Below, one piece after another: positions 44,961-56,690 of a stretch of 64,000 nt of DNA. Both the position numbers and the translations under genes were made by a program. The notes under the pieces are model-generated. The model had not been told where the DNA came from. It saw only the letters and a list, made by a program, of their open reading frames with translations, and searched no databases. This DNA is from Talinum fruticosum (taxonomy: Eukaryota; Streptophyta; Magnoliopsida; Caryophyllales; Talinaceae), in contig JAITYX010000066.1 of assembly GCA_021018815.1 (NCBI GenBank), positions 682,001 to 746,000 of the forward strand. The letters are read 5' to 3'. Every line of letters begins with the position of its first letter. Position 1 is the first letter of the stretch.

Positions 44961-46860
44961 AACCTGTGGCTATAGGACGAGCATACGTGATCAACAAGAA
45001 AGAAGTTGCAACTTTAGGGACAATTGTTACTAGTATACTTTTCCTAAACTCTTAAAGTATTTTTATGTTTTATTTGATTCATGTGCCACCCATTCATTTA
45101 TATCTACTCAAATTGCTTCCCAATTTTAATTTAAATGATCATAAGGCCCGAATAGAGTTGCCAAGTCGGGTTACCGAGTGGAAAAGTGGCAAAATGCCCA
45201 ATTCTCTAGCAGCATGTGCCCATAGTCATATATGGGGAGTTGTGCTCTCATAAAGTTAATCAAATTTGATCTGCTAGAATTTGATGTAATTTTAGGAATG
45301 GATTGGTTGGGAACTCATGAAGTGAACAAAGATTGTTAAGGTTGTAAGGTTATTGTAAAGGGCCGGAAAAGTAAAGAAGTGTGCTACAAGGTGAAAATGA
45401 CACAAATGAGTATTCCATAATTTCAGTCATGAAGGATAGCAAATTATTAAGACAGGGTCGCACATGGTATTTATGTTACGTTATCGAGGATATAAAAGAA
45501 AAGACAAATATAAATGTTATACCTATAGTATGTGAATTTTTAGATGTATTTACTGAAGATTTACCTGGCCTATCCCCTCAAAAGGGAGATAAATTTTAAA
45601 ATTGAACTAATTCCTGATGCAAAACCTATTTTTAAGGCATCATATAGAACAGCCCCAACGGAAGTCAAAGAGTTAAAGGTCCAACTTAAAAATTGTTACA
45701 AAAAGGATTCATTAGGCCAAGTGTGTCACCTTAGAGAGCTTGAGTCTTGTTTATGAAGAAGGATTGCACTTTGAGACTATATGCGAATTATAGAAAGCTA
45801 AACAAGACAACTATGAAGAATAAATATACTCTACCCCGAATTGATTATTTATTTTGATCAATTACAAAGAATTAGCATGTTTTACCAACTTAGAGTTACA
45901 CAGGAAGATATTCCCAAAACTCCCTTTAGAACTAAATATGGATTCTACAAATTTACAATGATGCTAAGAGGATTTACCAATGTATCCGTTGCATTCATGG
46001 ACCTCGTGAATAGAAATTTTGAGGACTTATCTAGATAAATTTATGGTGGTGATTATTAATGATATTCTTATATACTCTAAGGATAAGAGAGAATATCATG
46101 AGCGAGTTGGGAATAGCAGTACAAACTTTGAGAGAACATCAATTGTATGTCAAATTACAAAAATGTGAGTTTTGTATAGAAGAAGTGGCATTTTTAGGGC
46201 ATGTTGTCTCTAAGGAAGGGATTAAAGTTGATCCGTATATGGTAAAGACAAGATGGCGAATGGCCCAAACCAACTAATGTTACATAAGTAAGAAGTTTCT
46301 TAGTTTGGCAGGTTATTACTAGAGTTTTGTATATGATTTTTCAAAAATAGAATCGGAGCTAACCAATTTGTTATAAAAACACAACCAAATTTGAGTGCTC
46401 GAATAAATATGAGGAGACATTTCGGGAGTTGAAGGAAAGGTTAACCACAACCCGTATTCTTACCTTATTAATAGAAGGTAATAAGGTAAAGAGTATACCA
46501 TCTATAGTGATACTTCTAAAAAGAGTTTGGATGTATGTTAATCCAGGATGATGAGGTCATAACTTATGCATCTTGACAACTCAAATCATATGAAAAGAAT
46601 TATCCTACTCATGAATTGGATTTGGTCGTTGTTGTAATTGCTTTAAAAAAATTCGGAGACATTACTTATATGGAATGATATGTAAGATTTATATCGACCA
46701 TAAGAGTTTGAAGTACATTTTACCCAAAGGGAGATCAATCTGAGGCAACGCCGATGATTAAAATTAAGGATTATGATTTACGAACGGAATATCATCCAGT
46801 GAAAACAAATGTCGAGGCAAATGAGTCGAGTAGGAAAGCAAAACATATAGTTTAAATGCA
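44961..46860 (+). pseudogene. Gypsy protease, RT and RNase H (element F)
   Basis: Protease: FDSCATHSF-like codons near 45080, where D-S-G has become D-S-C, and an ILGMDWLG-like block near 45295. RT: FLDVFTEDLPGL near 45538, YRTAPTEVKELKVQL near 45645, then QLRVTQEDIPKTPFRTKYGF near 45890. The catalytic box reads IIND (46052-46063), the first Asp replaced by Asn. RNase H: YSDTSKKSLDV near 46500, then [20 protein letters not shown] near 46590 and REINLRQRR near 46730. Frameshifts and stops throughout. Domain order is typical gypsy. Confidence 0.85.
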
Positions 46861-47079
46861 ATAACGATAACTCAGCTCACTGTTATATGAGACCTCTACA
46901 ATATGGGAATTGAATTAGTCTCACATAGACAAACAAGTGGATTCCTAGTAGCAATAGAGGTATAACCTATTATAATGAAGGAAATCAAGTTAGGCCAAAA
47001 CGATGAAGTCGGAAAGGATTAAGTAGAATATTAAAAAGGAAAAATCTCCTTGTTTCGAGGAATACATGAGGATGGAACC

Positions 47080-48360
47080 TTAAGGTTTCAGAATCAATTT
47101 TATGTATCAAAGAAAGAGGAATTGAAAAGGAAAATTCTTGAGGAAGCACACAATACACAATACTTGGTACATCCAGGAGGAAAAATAATGTATATAAACT
47201 TGAAGCAATATTTTTGGTGAAATAATATGAAAAGAGATATCGCAAAATATGTAAATAAGTGGTTGACTTGTCAAATGGTAAAGGTTGAACATCAATGTTT
47301 TGTAGGTGAGTTAAGACCTTTAGAAATTCCTGCCTAAAAATGAGATTCAATTTCAATGAAATTTGTCATAGGATTACGTATTATTCTTCAAGGAAAAATG
47401 TTATATGGGTGATTGTTGACCAACTTATTAAATCCGTATATTTTGTACCAAATATGACACATAGAATACAGAGATACTGGCACAATTATACGTTAAAGAA
47501 GTTATTTTATTATATGGAATACCTAAGGACATCATATCCGATAGCGATAAGAGGTTTCAAGTGCGTTTACGGCAAGCTCTATAACGAGCTTTTGGGACTA
47601 AACTAAGTTTTAGCAGTTCGTATCACCTAGTAACATATGGGCAAACTAAAAGAGTGAATCAAATATTGGAAGATATGTTGAGAGCATGTGTACTCGACTT
47701 TTAAGGGAAATGGGAAGATGATTTACCTTTGGTGGAATTCTCTTACAATAATAGTTATCATGCCACCATTAGAATGGCTCCATGTGAACATTGTACTAAA
47801 GGAAATGCAAAACCCCATTGTGTTGGAGTGAGTTGAATAGAGCATTGATTATAAGCACTGAGTTGATTCAAGAAACAACTCAAAAGATTAGGAAGATTTA
47901 AGACCACATCAAGGAAACTCAAAGGTCGACAAAAAGAGCTATATAAATAAAGTGTTTTTGAAAGTGTCCCAAGTGATCGGGGTCAAAGATTAAATGTTAA
48001 GGAAAATACAAGTCCTAGGTATATTGGGCCATATGAGATTATAAAGAAGATCAATCTAGTGTCCTATATGTTAGCTCTGTCCTCCGAACTCGAACATATG
48101 AATAATGTCTTTCATATTTAGCGAGTTCAGGAAGTATGTACCCATTCCAAGCCATAATATTGTGATAGAGTTACTAAAAATCACTGAAAATTTAATATAT
48201 GAAGAACTTTCAGTTCAATTATTGGATTATAGGGTTTAGAAAGCTCGTAATAAAAGCAATCCCTTGGTTAAAGTCTTTGGGCTAACCATACCTCATCGAA
48301 ACCACATGAGAAGCTAAGGAAGATACGAGAATTAAATATTCCCACTTGTTTATAAGGTGA
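47080..48360 (+). pseudogene. Gypsy integrase and chromodomain remnant (element F)
   Basis: The zinc region begins near 47110 (LKRKILEEAHNTQYLVHPGG) and continues with YVNKWLTCQMVKVEHQ. The core is heavily shifted (47340-47800). Near 48090-48340 are VFHI, then codons like YEELSVQLLDYRV and NPLVKVFGLTIPHRNH. These match the end of gypsy integrases followed by a chromodomain-like tail, which targets chromoviruses to histone marks. The match is by eye; the domain is degraded. Confidence 0.75.
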
Positions 48361-48411
48361 GCCTAAAACATTATTTTCAAATTTGAAAGTTTCAAGGACG
48401 AAATTTATTTT

Positions 48412-48423
48412 AAGGGGGAAGAC
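48412..48423 (+). other. Polypurine tract of element F
   Basis: AAGGGGGAAGAC directly before the 3' LTR start TGTAATAGTC. Confidence 0.8.
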
Positions 48424-49282
48424 TGTAATAGTCCGACCCTAACCCATATTATTTGTTTTGCTAATTACAATTTATAAAGTCGAGCGCACGCACTTCAATT
48501 CGTCATTTAAATAATTATTTTTTTATGTGTGCTACGCGGTTAAGATGACAAGTGGCCTCCAACAAAAATTTCATAATAATGAGTGTAAAGCTATGTATAT
48601 ATTTAAAATAAAAATTTAGAAATTTATATAAGTATATAAGGAATGGAAATGTAAAGATACTTGACTATAAGATTATTAGAGGTTATATTTTAAACGAATC
48701 GTTACATTTAAAATAGATCATACAACTTATATGCAACATTATTAAAATAGAATTAAGTAATTTTAAATTTAAAGAGATGGTAAAGATGAATGGACTATAA
48801 TAAGAAAATTATTTAGTATAGAAGATAGATGTAAAATGTAAGATTATTAGTATGTAATTTTTTAAGCATGAAATAACAGATCAAGTATAAAGGCCCAACA
48901 CTTGTGAAATCCATGAGAGGTAACTGGGTCGGGAAAAGAATCATGAGTTGCTAGATTTTTTATAAAAAAATCAGATGGGTCTTCCGGAATAATCAAGACA
49001 ATTAAAAGCAAGAAACAAATAAGGTTGGATTAATCAAACTCATCACTTCCTCCTCTCTTATTCTCCCGTGCCTTTGCTTCTCCACTTCCCCGCATACAAC
49101 TCCTTTTCTCCTCCCTTGCTGCCGCCCACTTGCTCCGACCACCGGAACCACCAACGCCGGCCAAAAATCGGAGTCGGCCTCCCTCATCTTCTCTCTCTCT
49201 CTCTCTCTCGCTCGGCTCTCTCTCTCACGCCTACCCTCGCTCCCCTGTTGAGGTTCACCCTCCGCCCAATTACTCAGCCACC

Positions 49283-49287
49283 AACGG
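49283..49287. repeat. Target site duplication of copy E, left
   Basis: AACGG; the right copy is AACAG (60074-60078). The undisturbed 5' LTR of F has AACAG here (about 37096-37100). Confidence 0.75.
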
Positions 49288-50818
49288 TGAAGGTTTGCTC
49301 AAGGAGAGTCCGAGTCACCCTAGAGGGGGTGAATAGGGTGATAGAAAATTCTTTCGAAAATACACACTTTTGCGCGAAAAGAGGCAAAGACAGAATCCGA
49401 GTCTAATAACGAGTCGAAAAGATTGGACTCAAAAGCAATGAATCGAAGAAGCAAGAGCACTAAGGTAGTCCGAGTCTAGAATGAACTCGAAAAAGAACAC
49501 GGAGATTTTACGTGGAAACCCTCCCGGGGCAGAAAACCACGGCCCGTGTCAATCCGGACACGAAGTCAAATCCACTATTTTGAGTCCACAAAATACCGTG
49601 AACTTGACGTAACCCGAGTTGCTCCCTTAGACAACTCTATACGGATTTTCCTAGACTCGAAGTTACCTTATATGATCTAGTACTTCCTAGCTGAGATAAC
49701 CCTTACAGCTTAGGGACAACTAAGCCGAGTTAACCTTTACAGACTTAGTCAAGGGACCTTACAAAGAATGTAAGAAGTGTTTGTAACGAAGTACAAGACC
49801 TTACAACTCGTAAAGTAATGAATTACAGAGTGGGAGTTGTAAGTTGAAGATTGAGAGTAAATACAATAACTTTGATCAAGTAAGTGTATAGACAATATGT
49901 TCGGCAACGTTCAAGTCTTGTGAAGTGGCTTCTTCTTATAGATAAGACCAGGCAGAGTAGCCGTTATTTTCATCTCGCTGACCGAGAGTCCTCTCGTGAC
50001 CTTTGAGAAAGGCTTTCCGAGTCACTCGAAAGTATCCGTTGAAATATGAACGTTGGACAACGGTTTAACTCTCTTGGAAGTCCCAAAACCATCGGTTGTG
50101 TCTTGAAAAATGAGGTGAAAACCACCTGTCAGGCTTGGCGTTCCAGCTTTTCCGGATATGGAAGCGCATGACTTCCGACACAATCTTCCGAGACTAAAGC
50201 AAGGAAGGTGAAAAGCCATATCTCGCTGGTGATTTGACGTTATGAAGTCCGGCTACTTTTGTAGTTTGAAAAGATATCCTCGATTGAATAACCTACAAAA
50301 GTAAAACACCTTGGTTCTCAAAGTATAAAATACTTTGGTCCAAGGTTAGACACGGATAACAAAATAATTTTAAAAATTACGCAATTGATTATCCGAGTCG
50401 AAAAGAATTGGAATATTCTGAGTCTAATATCCATGATACTCGTAATTCCATATGACTTAGTCTTAAGTAAAGAAACACGTTCTATAGCAAATATCGAGTG
50501 AGAGAGAACTTGATATAGACTAAGCATGAAATGAACTATGAATGCCGACTATGCAAGCAATAGAGTAAATAACCACAAGTCAGATTCTCGAGTGAGAATG
50601 GACTCGTAATAAAGAACAACTTTTCCGAGTCGCTAACTAAAAAGCGATTAAAGAGATATGTGAAGGCCGAATCGCATAGAAAGGATACTATTTAATTCAA
50701 GTAAGTTTCTAAGACATAGAGAATGCCTTGGAATCAAAACTCTATATGAATGACATCATTATACCCGATTCCTTTTGCATGACTCGTAAAGATATAGAGC
50801 AAGTGTCTCGAGTCTTCA
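49288..50818 (-). repeat. 3' LTR of copy E (1,531 bp)
   Basis: Starts TGAAGGTTTGC and ends AGTCTTCA on the written strand. It differs from 58549-60073 by a few substitutions and one-base indels. Confidence 0.92.
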
Positions 50819-50819
50819 A

Positions 50820-50831
50820 TCTCCCCCTTTT
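50820..50831 (-). other. Polypurine tract (copy E)
   Basis: Minus strand AAAAGGGGGAGA, one base from the LTR. Confidence 0.85.
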
Positions 50832-51086
50832 GATGAAAGGCATTCCATACTTAAACAGAAACTTTGTTAGAAGAAAATAGATTGATTCTCGAGTAGTTTG
50901 ATAAAAAGTAAGGCATAATGAATGGATCGAGTAATATACGATATATCAAAGCGAATTAAAGTATGCTTTAACTCATTAACTCGTAAAAGAAAGAACTCGG
51001 AAATGAATAAGGAAATGCATCAATTCATTAAAAAAATTACAAGGGCTGAAGGAACTCCCCTAGACAAGACAACCAGTTTCGACTAC

Positions 51087-51106
51087 ATTTTCTCCCCTTG
51101 CCTTTC
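51087..51106 (-). other. Early purine tract (copy E)
   Basis: Minus strand GAAAGGCAAGGGGAGAAAAT, equivalent to those in A and D. Confidence 0.55.
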
Positions 51107-51240
51107 AGAAAAAAAAAAACAAGAAGCAAAACAAATGGAGAAAAGTACAAGTAATACACATAAGTTGTCCGGACAAAAAGAAAATTTTGAAGCGTAAATT
51201 CGGAGACACCGAGGAATTGTGACTCAGTGCATGGCTCCAA

Positions 51241-52829
51241 CTAGGAAGGAGGGGATTTCGAGTGGAGGCGGAGGTGCGCCGGCGCCGATAAGACCTTGAC
51301 GATGTGCTTGAGCGCGGCGAAGGGAGAACCGGAATAGTTCGCAGCGGCTCGGCTCCGAGGGGCCGACCCGGAGATAGTGGATCGAGGGGTTCTTCCCTTG
51401 GGACCTCGGGGCTGGAGGGGCTCGCTCGGCGGACTCGCCGGAGGAGCGAGATCTTCCGACCCACTCGGATCGCCGTCTCGAGCCGAGTACAGCAATTTGA
51501 GCTTGGGGAGCAGTTGCCACGGCCTCTTCTTCCCTTTGCCCGAAGAGCCCGCTTCAGCCGCAGGTTCCTCGCCGTCCTCCGCCGCATCCGTAGCTTCTTC
51601 CTCTCGCTTCCTCGGCTTCCTCGCTGTCCGAGGAGGTCGGCTCGGGCTCGAAGACGCCTCGGATGTGTCCGAGTCATCCGGGTCCCGAGCCGCCTTGGAC
51701 CGTCTCTCTCGAGGAGCTCAGCCAGCTTCTTCCGCTCCTTAACCAGCTCTCTCATCTCAAGAACGAGAGACTCGTCGCTCTCGGATTTGGGACTCGACTC
51801 AGCCTTTTGGTTGATGGTCGACCCCGAAGAACGGACTTGAAACCCCGAGCATGTCTCTGAAATCGAAGACACAGAGGTGATCTTGTCCATGAAGACAGGA
51901 GACTAGAGGGCGAGAGAAAGTTTTGGAAGCACCGGAGGTGGAGGCACCACCAGGTGAAGAAGGAAGAGGGAGAGGGGTTGATTTCGAGTCCGAGGTGGAG
52001 AAGGAGGCCTCGCCTCGAAGTTGTGAACCCGCACACCGTGGTTAGTTTCCTGGTATCCGTACCCTCGGAGTTCCTTCTTGTCGGCCACAATGGCCGCCTC
52101 GTACACCGCGTTAGGGTCGAGGGAAGAGGAACTTGGAATTGTTTGAAGACAAGGGTGAGAAGAGCACCAAAAGGAAGGGAGGTGTTCTTCTTGCTCGGAG
52201 TTGAGCCGGCACAGCGGCCATCCGCTTCAATGATGGAGGGGAAGAGGTCGACTTCGTATCCCTCCGGGATATCGAAGAGGGCTTTGAGGTGCTTGGAGTT
52301 GGGGTTCTCCTTGCTAGAATGCCGTGAGAAGAAGGTTCTCATCAGCAGGAAACACGTAAGCCTCGGCTTCGACTTCAACCGAGTCACGTAAAAGTTCTTT
52401 CTGGACCCGGGGAATTCTTTAGCGTACTTTTCAAAGAAGTTGTCGGCGACTTCAGTGAAGGGGATAGGGTTGCTGTTCAAGAAGAGAGAAGACACTTTGA
52501 ACAGACGGTGAAGGAGGGAGGTGTTGATACTGAACAAGTAATGTTCCGAACCCGAGAGGTTAGAACATTTTCGGAGTGGGTGAGATGAGTATAAAACTCG
52601 AAACGAGTTCGAGATAGATGAACTCGCCGAAGCACAAGAAAGGGTAGACTCAGGTGGTTTGGATATTGGACAACCAGGAGAATTTGGTTGTTGGGAAGAA
52701 CTTGTCGTCCAACGCAAGATGCTTGGTGACAACCGGTTTAGAAGGGGTTGAGCTTTCTGGCTTGTTGGTGCGAGGCTTCTTAGAGGATGAAGAAACCCGA
52801 AAGTCGGGATGGTTTCCTCTTTTAGGCAT
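51241..52829 (-). pseudogene. Sirevirus ORF3 (copy E), frameshifted
   Basis: The start chosen is the MPKRGNHPDF ATG (52829). The same frame is open upstream to an ATG at 53003 (MNSVPRSSADVEE), so a longer protein is possible here, but A and C do not keep that frame. The MPKRG frame stays open to about 52650 (LALDDKFFPTTKFSWLSNIQ). The middle blocks (LMRTFFS..HSSKENPNSKHL, FGALLTLVFKQFQVPLP) and the C-terminal MRELVKERKKLAELLERD coil with Pro-rich and RRRR tail match A and D. The stop complement is at 51241-51243. Breaks near 52650, 52230 and 51750. Function unknown. Confidence 0.6.
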
Positions 52830-53080
52830 GGTGAGAGAAGAAAAGATGAAGCTTTTCGAAAGAGAAAGAGAATGAGGTGGAGAAGAGAAGGTAACGGAAA
52901 AAAAATGGTAGAAGAAAGAGAGATGAGCAATCGAAAACTTACGAGAGAGAGAGAGAGAGAGAGCTTCTTCGACGTCCGCGGACGATCGTGGAACACTATT
53001 CACGTAGCAAACTTCCGCGAGAAGAATTTCATTTGAGAGGGAAGGAGTTTTAGAATACCGAGATGAAGATGGATAGTCGT

Positions 53081-53088
53081 TATTTATA
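53081..53088 (-). promoter_or_regulatory. Internal TATA box upstream of ORF3 (copy E)
   Basis: Minus strand CACTATAAATAACGAC, about 255 bp before the MPKRG start, followed by a CT-rich leader with a CTCGTAAGT donor-like site near 52943. The best preserved version among A, D and E. Confidence 0.5.
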
Positions 53089-53478
53089 GTGAGTACGCGC
53101 GCCCGTTCACTATCCGTTAAGTAACTCCGTTCGACTCAGCCCGTCCATCGATAATTAATGCCCGGTGTGACGGTTCTTCTTCAACGGTTGAGATATCGGT
53201 GGTTTAAAATCTGCGGTTAAGATCCGATCGCAGCGCTCGAGAAAGAGAGAGAAAAAGGGTTTGAAATTATAGTCCGAAACTCTCCACTGTTTTAGAGATA
53301 GCTTCGTAAAATTTGATGTCCAAATTTCTCTTACGTCCGAGTTTGGCTCGAAAAATTTCTGAGTGACTCGTAAACACGTAAATAACTATTAGCCCAAGTA
53401 TCACATGATCAACCGAACTAATGGTTATTAACAATGAAAGCACATGGCACGTAAATATTCAAGAATCATAACACAACA

Positions 53479-56400
53479 CTAAGCATTTAACATACCAAGC
53501 TCATTCCGAATAAAACAGTAATTGATTTTCACCAAGTGGCTTAGTAAAGATATCGGCTAATTGAAGATTAGTAGGAATGAACTCAAGTGTAATATCACCC
53601 TTTTCCGAGTGATCGCGTAAGAAGTGATACCCGACTTCAATATGCTTTGTTTTTTGAGTGCCGGACAGGATTCTTAGTGATACTGATTGCGCTTTGATTG
53701 TCACACTTGATTGGAACCGAGTTGAGAGATAGTCCAAGATCTTTCAAGTGTTGTTTTATCCAGAGAATCTGAGCGCAACAAGCTCCAGCAGCAATATATT
53801 CAACTTCTGCAGCTTGATAGAGCTACCGAGTTTTGCTTCTTTGAGTGCCGTGGATATTAGGGATTGACCCGTAAATTGGCAAGCTCCAGCATGTGCTCTT
53901 TCGATCAACTTTATATCCCGCATAGTCTGCGTCTCGAGTACCCAGATCAAAGTCGGCTCCGAGTCTCCGGAGTACCATAGTCCTAGATTCCGAGTGCCTG
54001 CAAGATATCTCGAATATTCTCTTCACCGCAAGTGAGATGTGATTCTTTTGGATTAGCTTGAAATCGTGCACATAAGCAAACACCGAACATTATATCTGGT
54101 CTGCTTGAAGTAAGATATAGCAGTGATCCAATCATACCCCGATAGAGTTTCGATCTACCGCTTTACTCGTCTCATCTCGAGTCGAGCTTTATACTCGTCG
54201 CTCATAGGAGTAGATGCGTGCTTTGCATCTTGAAGTTTATATTTCTTCAGCAGTTCCTTGGTGTATTTTGATTGATGAACAAAGATTCCATTTTTGTCTT
54301 GTTTGATTTGCAATCCAAGGAAGAAGTTGAGTTCTCCCATCATACTCATTTGGAACTCTTGACTCATCAACTCAGAAAATTCTCGACACGTAAATTCATT
54401 AGTAGCACCGAAAATAATATCATCAACATATATTTGAACAATGAGAAAATCTTTCCCTTTGGTCTTTATGAATAAAGTCTTGTCGATCCGACCTCTTTTA
54501 AAATCATTTTGAACCAGGAAGCCGCTTAGTCTTTCATACCAAGCTCTAGGGGCTTGCTTAAGACCATAGAGAGCCTTTTGAAGTTTGAAAACATGATTTG
54601 GAAATTCTGAGTTTTCAAAACCAGGAGGTCTGCTCGACATAGACCTCTTCTTCAATAAAACCATTGAGAAAGGCACACTTAACATCCATTTGATATAATT
54701 TAATATGCATGCAGGATGCAAATGCCAACAAGTATTCTAATGGCTTCAATTCTAGCTACTCGGTGCAAAGGTTTCCCACAATCAATTCCTTCTTCTTGAT
54801 TGTAACCTCGAGCTACAAGTCTAGCTTTGTTTCTGACTACTATTCCACCCTCATCCAGCTTTGTTTTTGAAAACCCATTTGGTTCCTATAACTCGGGTGG
54901 TCGAAGGTCGATTGGTCGAGTCCAGACTTGGTTTCTTTCAAATTGATTCAGCTCTTCTTGCATGGCCTCTACCCATTCGGGTTCATTAAGGGCTTCTAGT
55001 GCATTTTTGGGTTCAGTTAGTGAAATGAATGCAGTGAATGCACATAGATTATGAAGAGAAGAACGAGTTCTTACCCCACCGTTGATATCGAAATTATGTT
55101 TTCTTGGGGATGACTCGGAAGTAAATTTGAATGCTTTACCAGCTTCTTTGATTCACCAGGTTTGTGGGCTGAATAGCTTGATCTTCGAAGCTTGTTCCGA
55201 GTGATCGGCTCCATTGACTTGCTCGCTCCGAGCGACTTCTTGAGCTATTTCATTCTCGAACTTCCTCGTTCCGAGTGATCTCCTTCGAGTCTTTGTAAGC
55301 TCATCTTCGTCATCATCCTTTCGAGCTTCAGCTCCGAGTATGAAGATTCACTTGGTTTTTCCCTGTTCAAGCTCATCAAACACTACGTGGATACTTTCTT
55401 CCACTTTGTTAGTTCTCTTGTTGAAGATACGGTAAGCTTTGCTATGAGAAGAGTAACCTAGAAAAATTCCTTCGTCCGACCGAGCATCAAACTTGGTCGA
55501 TGATCCTTACCATTGTTGTGGACAAAGCACTTACATCCGAAAGGTCTCGAAATAGGAAATGTTTGGCTTCCTCCCTTTGTAGAGTTCATAAGGTGTTTTC
55601 TTCAGAATGGGTCCGATGAGGCATCGATTGAGAGTGTAGTTGGCTGTGTTTATCGCTCTCGCCTGTAAATAGTAAGGCAAGTTGTGTTCAATCATCATCG
55701 TCCTTGCTATTTCTTCAAGGGTTCTGTTCTTTCTCTCAACTACTCCATTCCGTTGAGGAGTTCTGGGTGCCGAGAAGTTGTGAGAAATTCCATTCTTGTC
55801 ACAAAACTCCGAGAATTCCGAGTAATCGAACTCCCTTCCATGGTCGGTTCGAATCTTTTGAATCCGAGTCCGGGACTCCACTTGAATCTTTCTACGGAGC
55901 TTACTGAATTCCTTGAAGGCTTCATTCTTATGCTTGAGAAAACACACCCAGGTAAATCTTGAAAATCATCAATGATAACAAGTATGTAAGATTTACCTCC
56001 GAGACTCTTTACAGGAATTTCGCCACATAGATCCATATGTAGTAATTCAAGCACGTTGGATGTGGAAACTGTCTTCAGAGATTTGAATGAAGATCTCGAC
56101 TTGTTTCCTCTCGGTGCATGCTTCACATACTTTATCCTTCTCAAACGTACAGCTAGGTAATCCTCTAACTAGATGATGAGATGCAAGCTTTTTGATAGTA
56201 TGCATGCTAATATGACTTAATCTACGATGCCAAGTCCAAGAATCATCTTGAAGAGATGCTTTCAAACAGATAAATTCTGACTTGGGTCGAAAGAGGGATG
56301 ATGTAGGTATTACCCGATCTCTTACCCGAAAGTTTTATCTCTTTGGTGATCTCATCCGTGATGTAGCACTTGGATTGAGTGAATTTTACCTCTTGTCCTT

Positions 56401-56690
56401 TGTCACAAAGCTGGGAGATGCTAAGTAAGTTGTACTTTAGTCCTTTGACAAAGTAGACTGGGCTCACCGGATTGTTTCCATTACCAATCTTCCCAATGCC
56501 CACTATCTTGCCCTTGTTGTCATCACCAAAGGTCACCTTTCCTCCTTTATATGACTCCAGCTCGTAAAAGAGTCCTTGGTCACCTGTCATATGTCGTGAA
56601 CATCCACCGTCCAGTACCAATGTCCTTTTGATCTTTTCTCGAGTGACCCGCAAAACAGAGATAATCTAACCCTTCTCACTTCCTCTAACG
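53479..56690 (-). pseudogene. Copia pol: PR, INT, RT, RNase H (copy E)
   Basis: Protease: LVLDGGCSRHMTGDQ (56243-56653 frame); the catalytic triplet is D-G-G at 56603-56611, not D-S-G. Pre-integrase WHRRLSHISMHTIKKLASHH near 56200. Integrase core: HMDLCGE near 56030, KIRTDHGREFDYSEF near 55840, GVVERKNRTLEEIART near 55725; the D, D and E positions are all present. RT about 54155-54960 with YVDD at 54419-54430. RNase H ends at 53479-53481 (ADIFTKPLGE near 53530). Frame breaks include extra bases at 54629 and near 54762, both shared with A and D. Confidence 0.92.

Noticed and set aside
51304..51840. 178-codon plus-strand frame rich in Arg/Ser
   Set aside because: Shadow of GC-rich ORF3 on the minus strand; the A and D counterparts show the same antisense effect.
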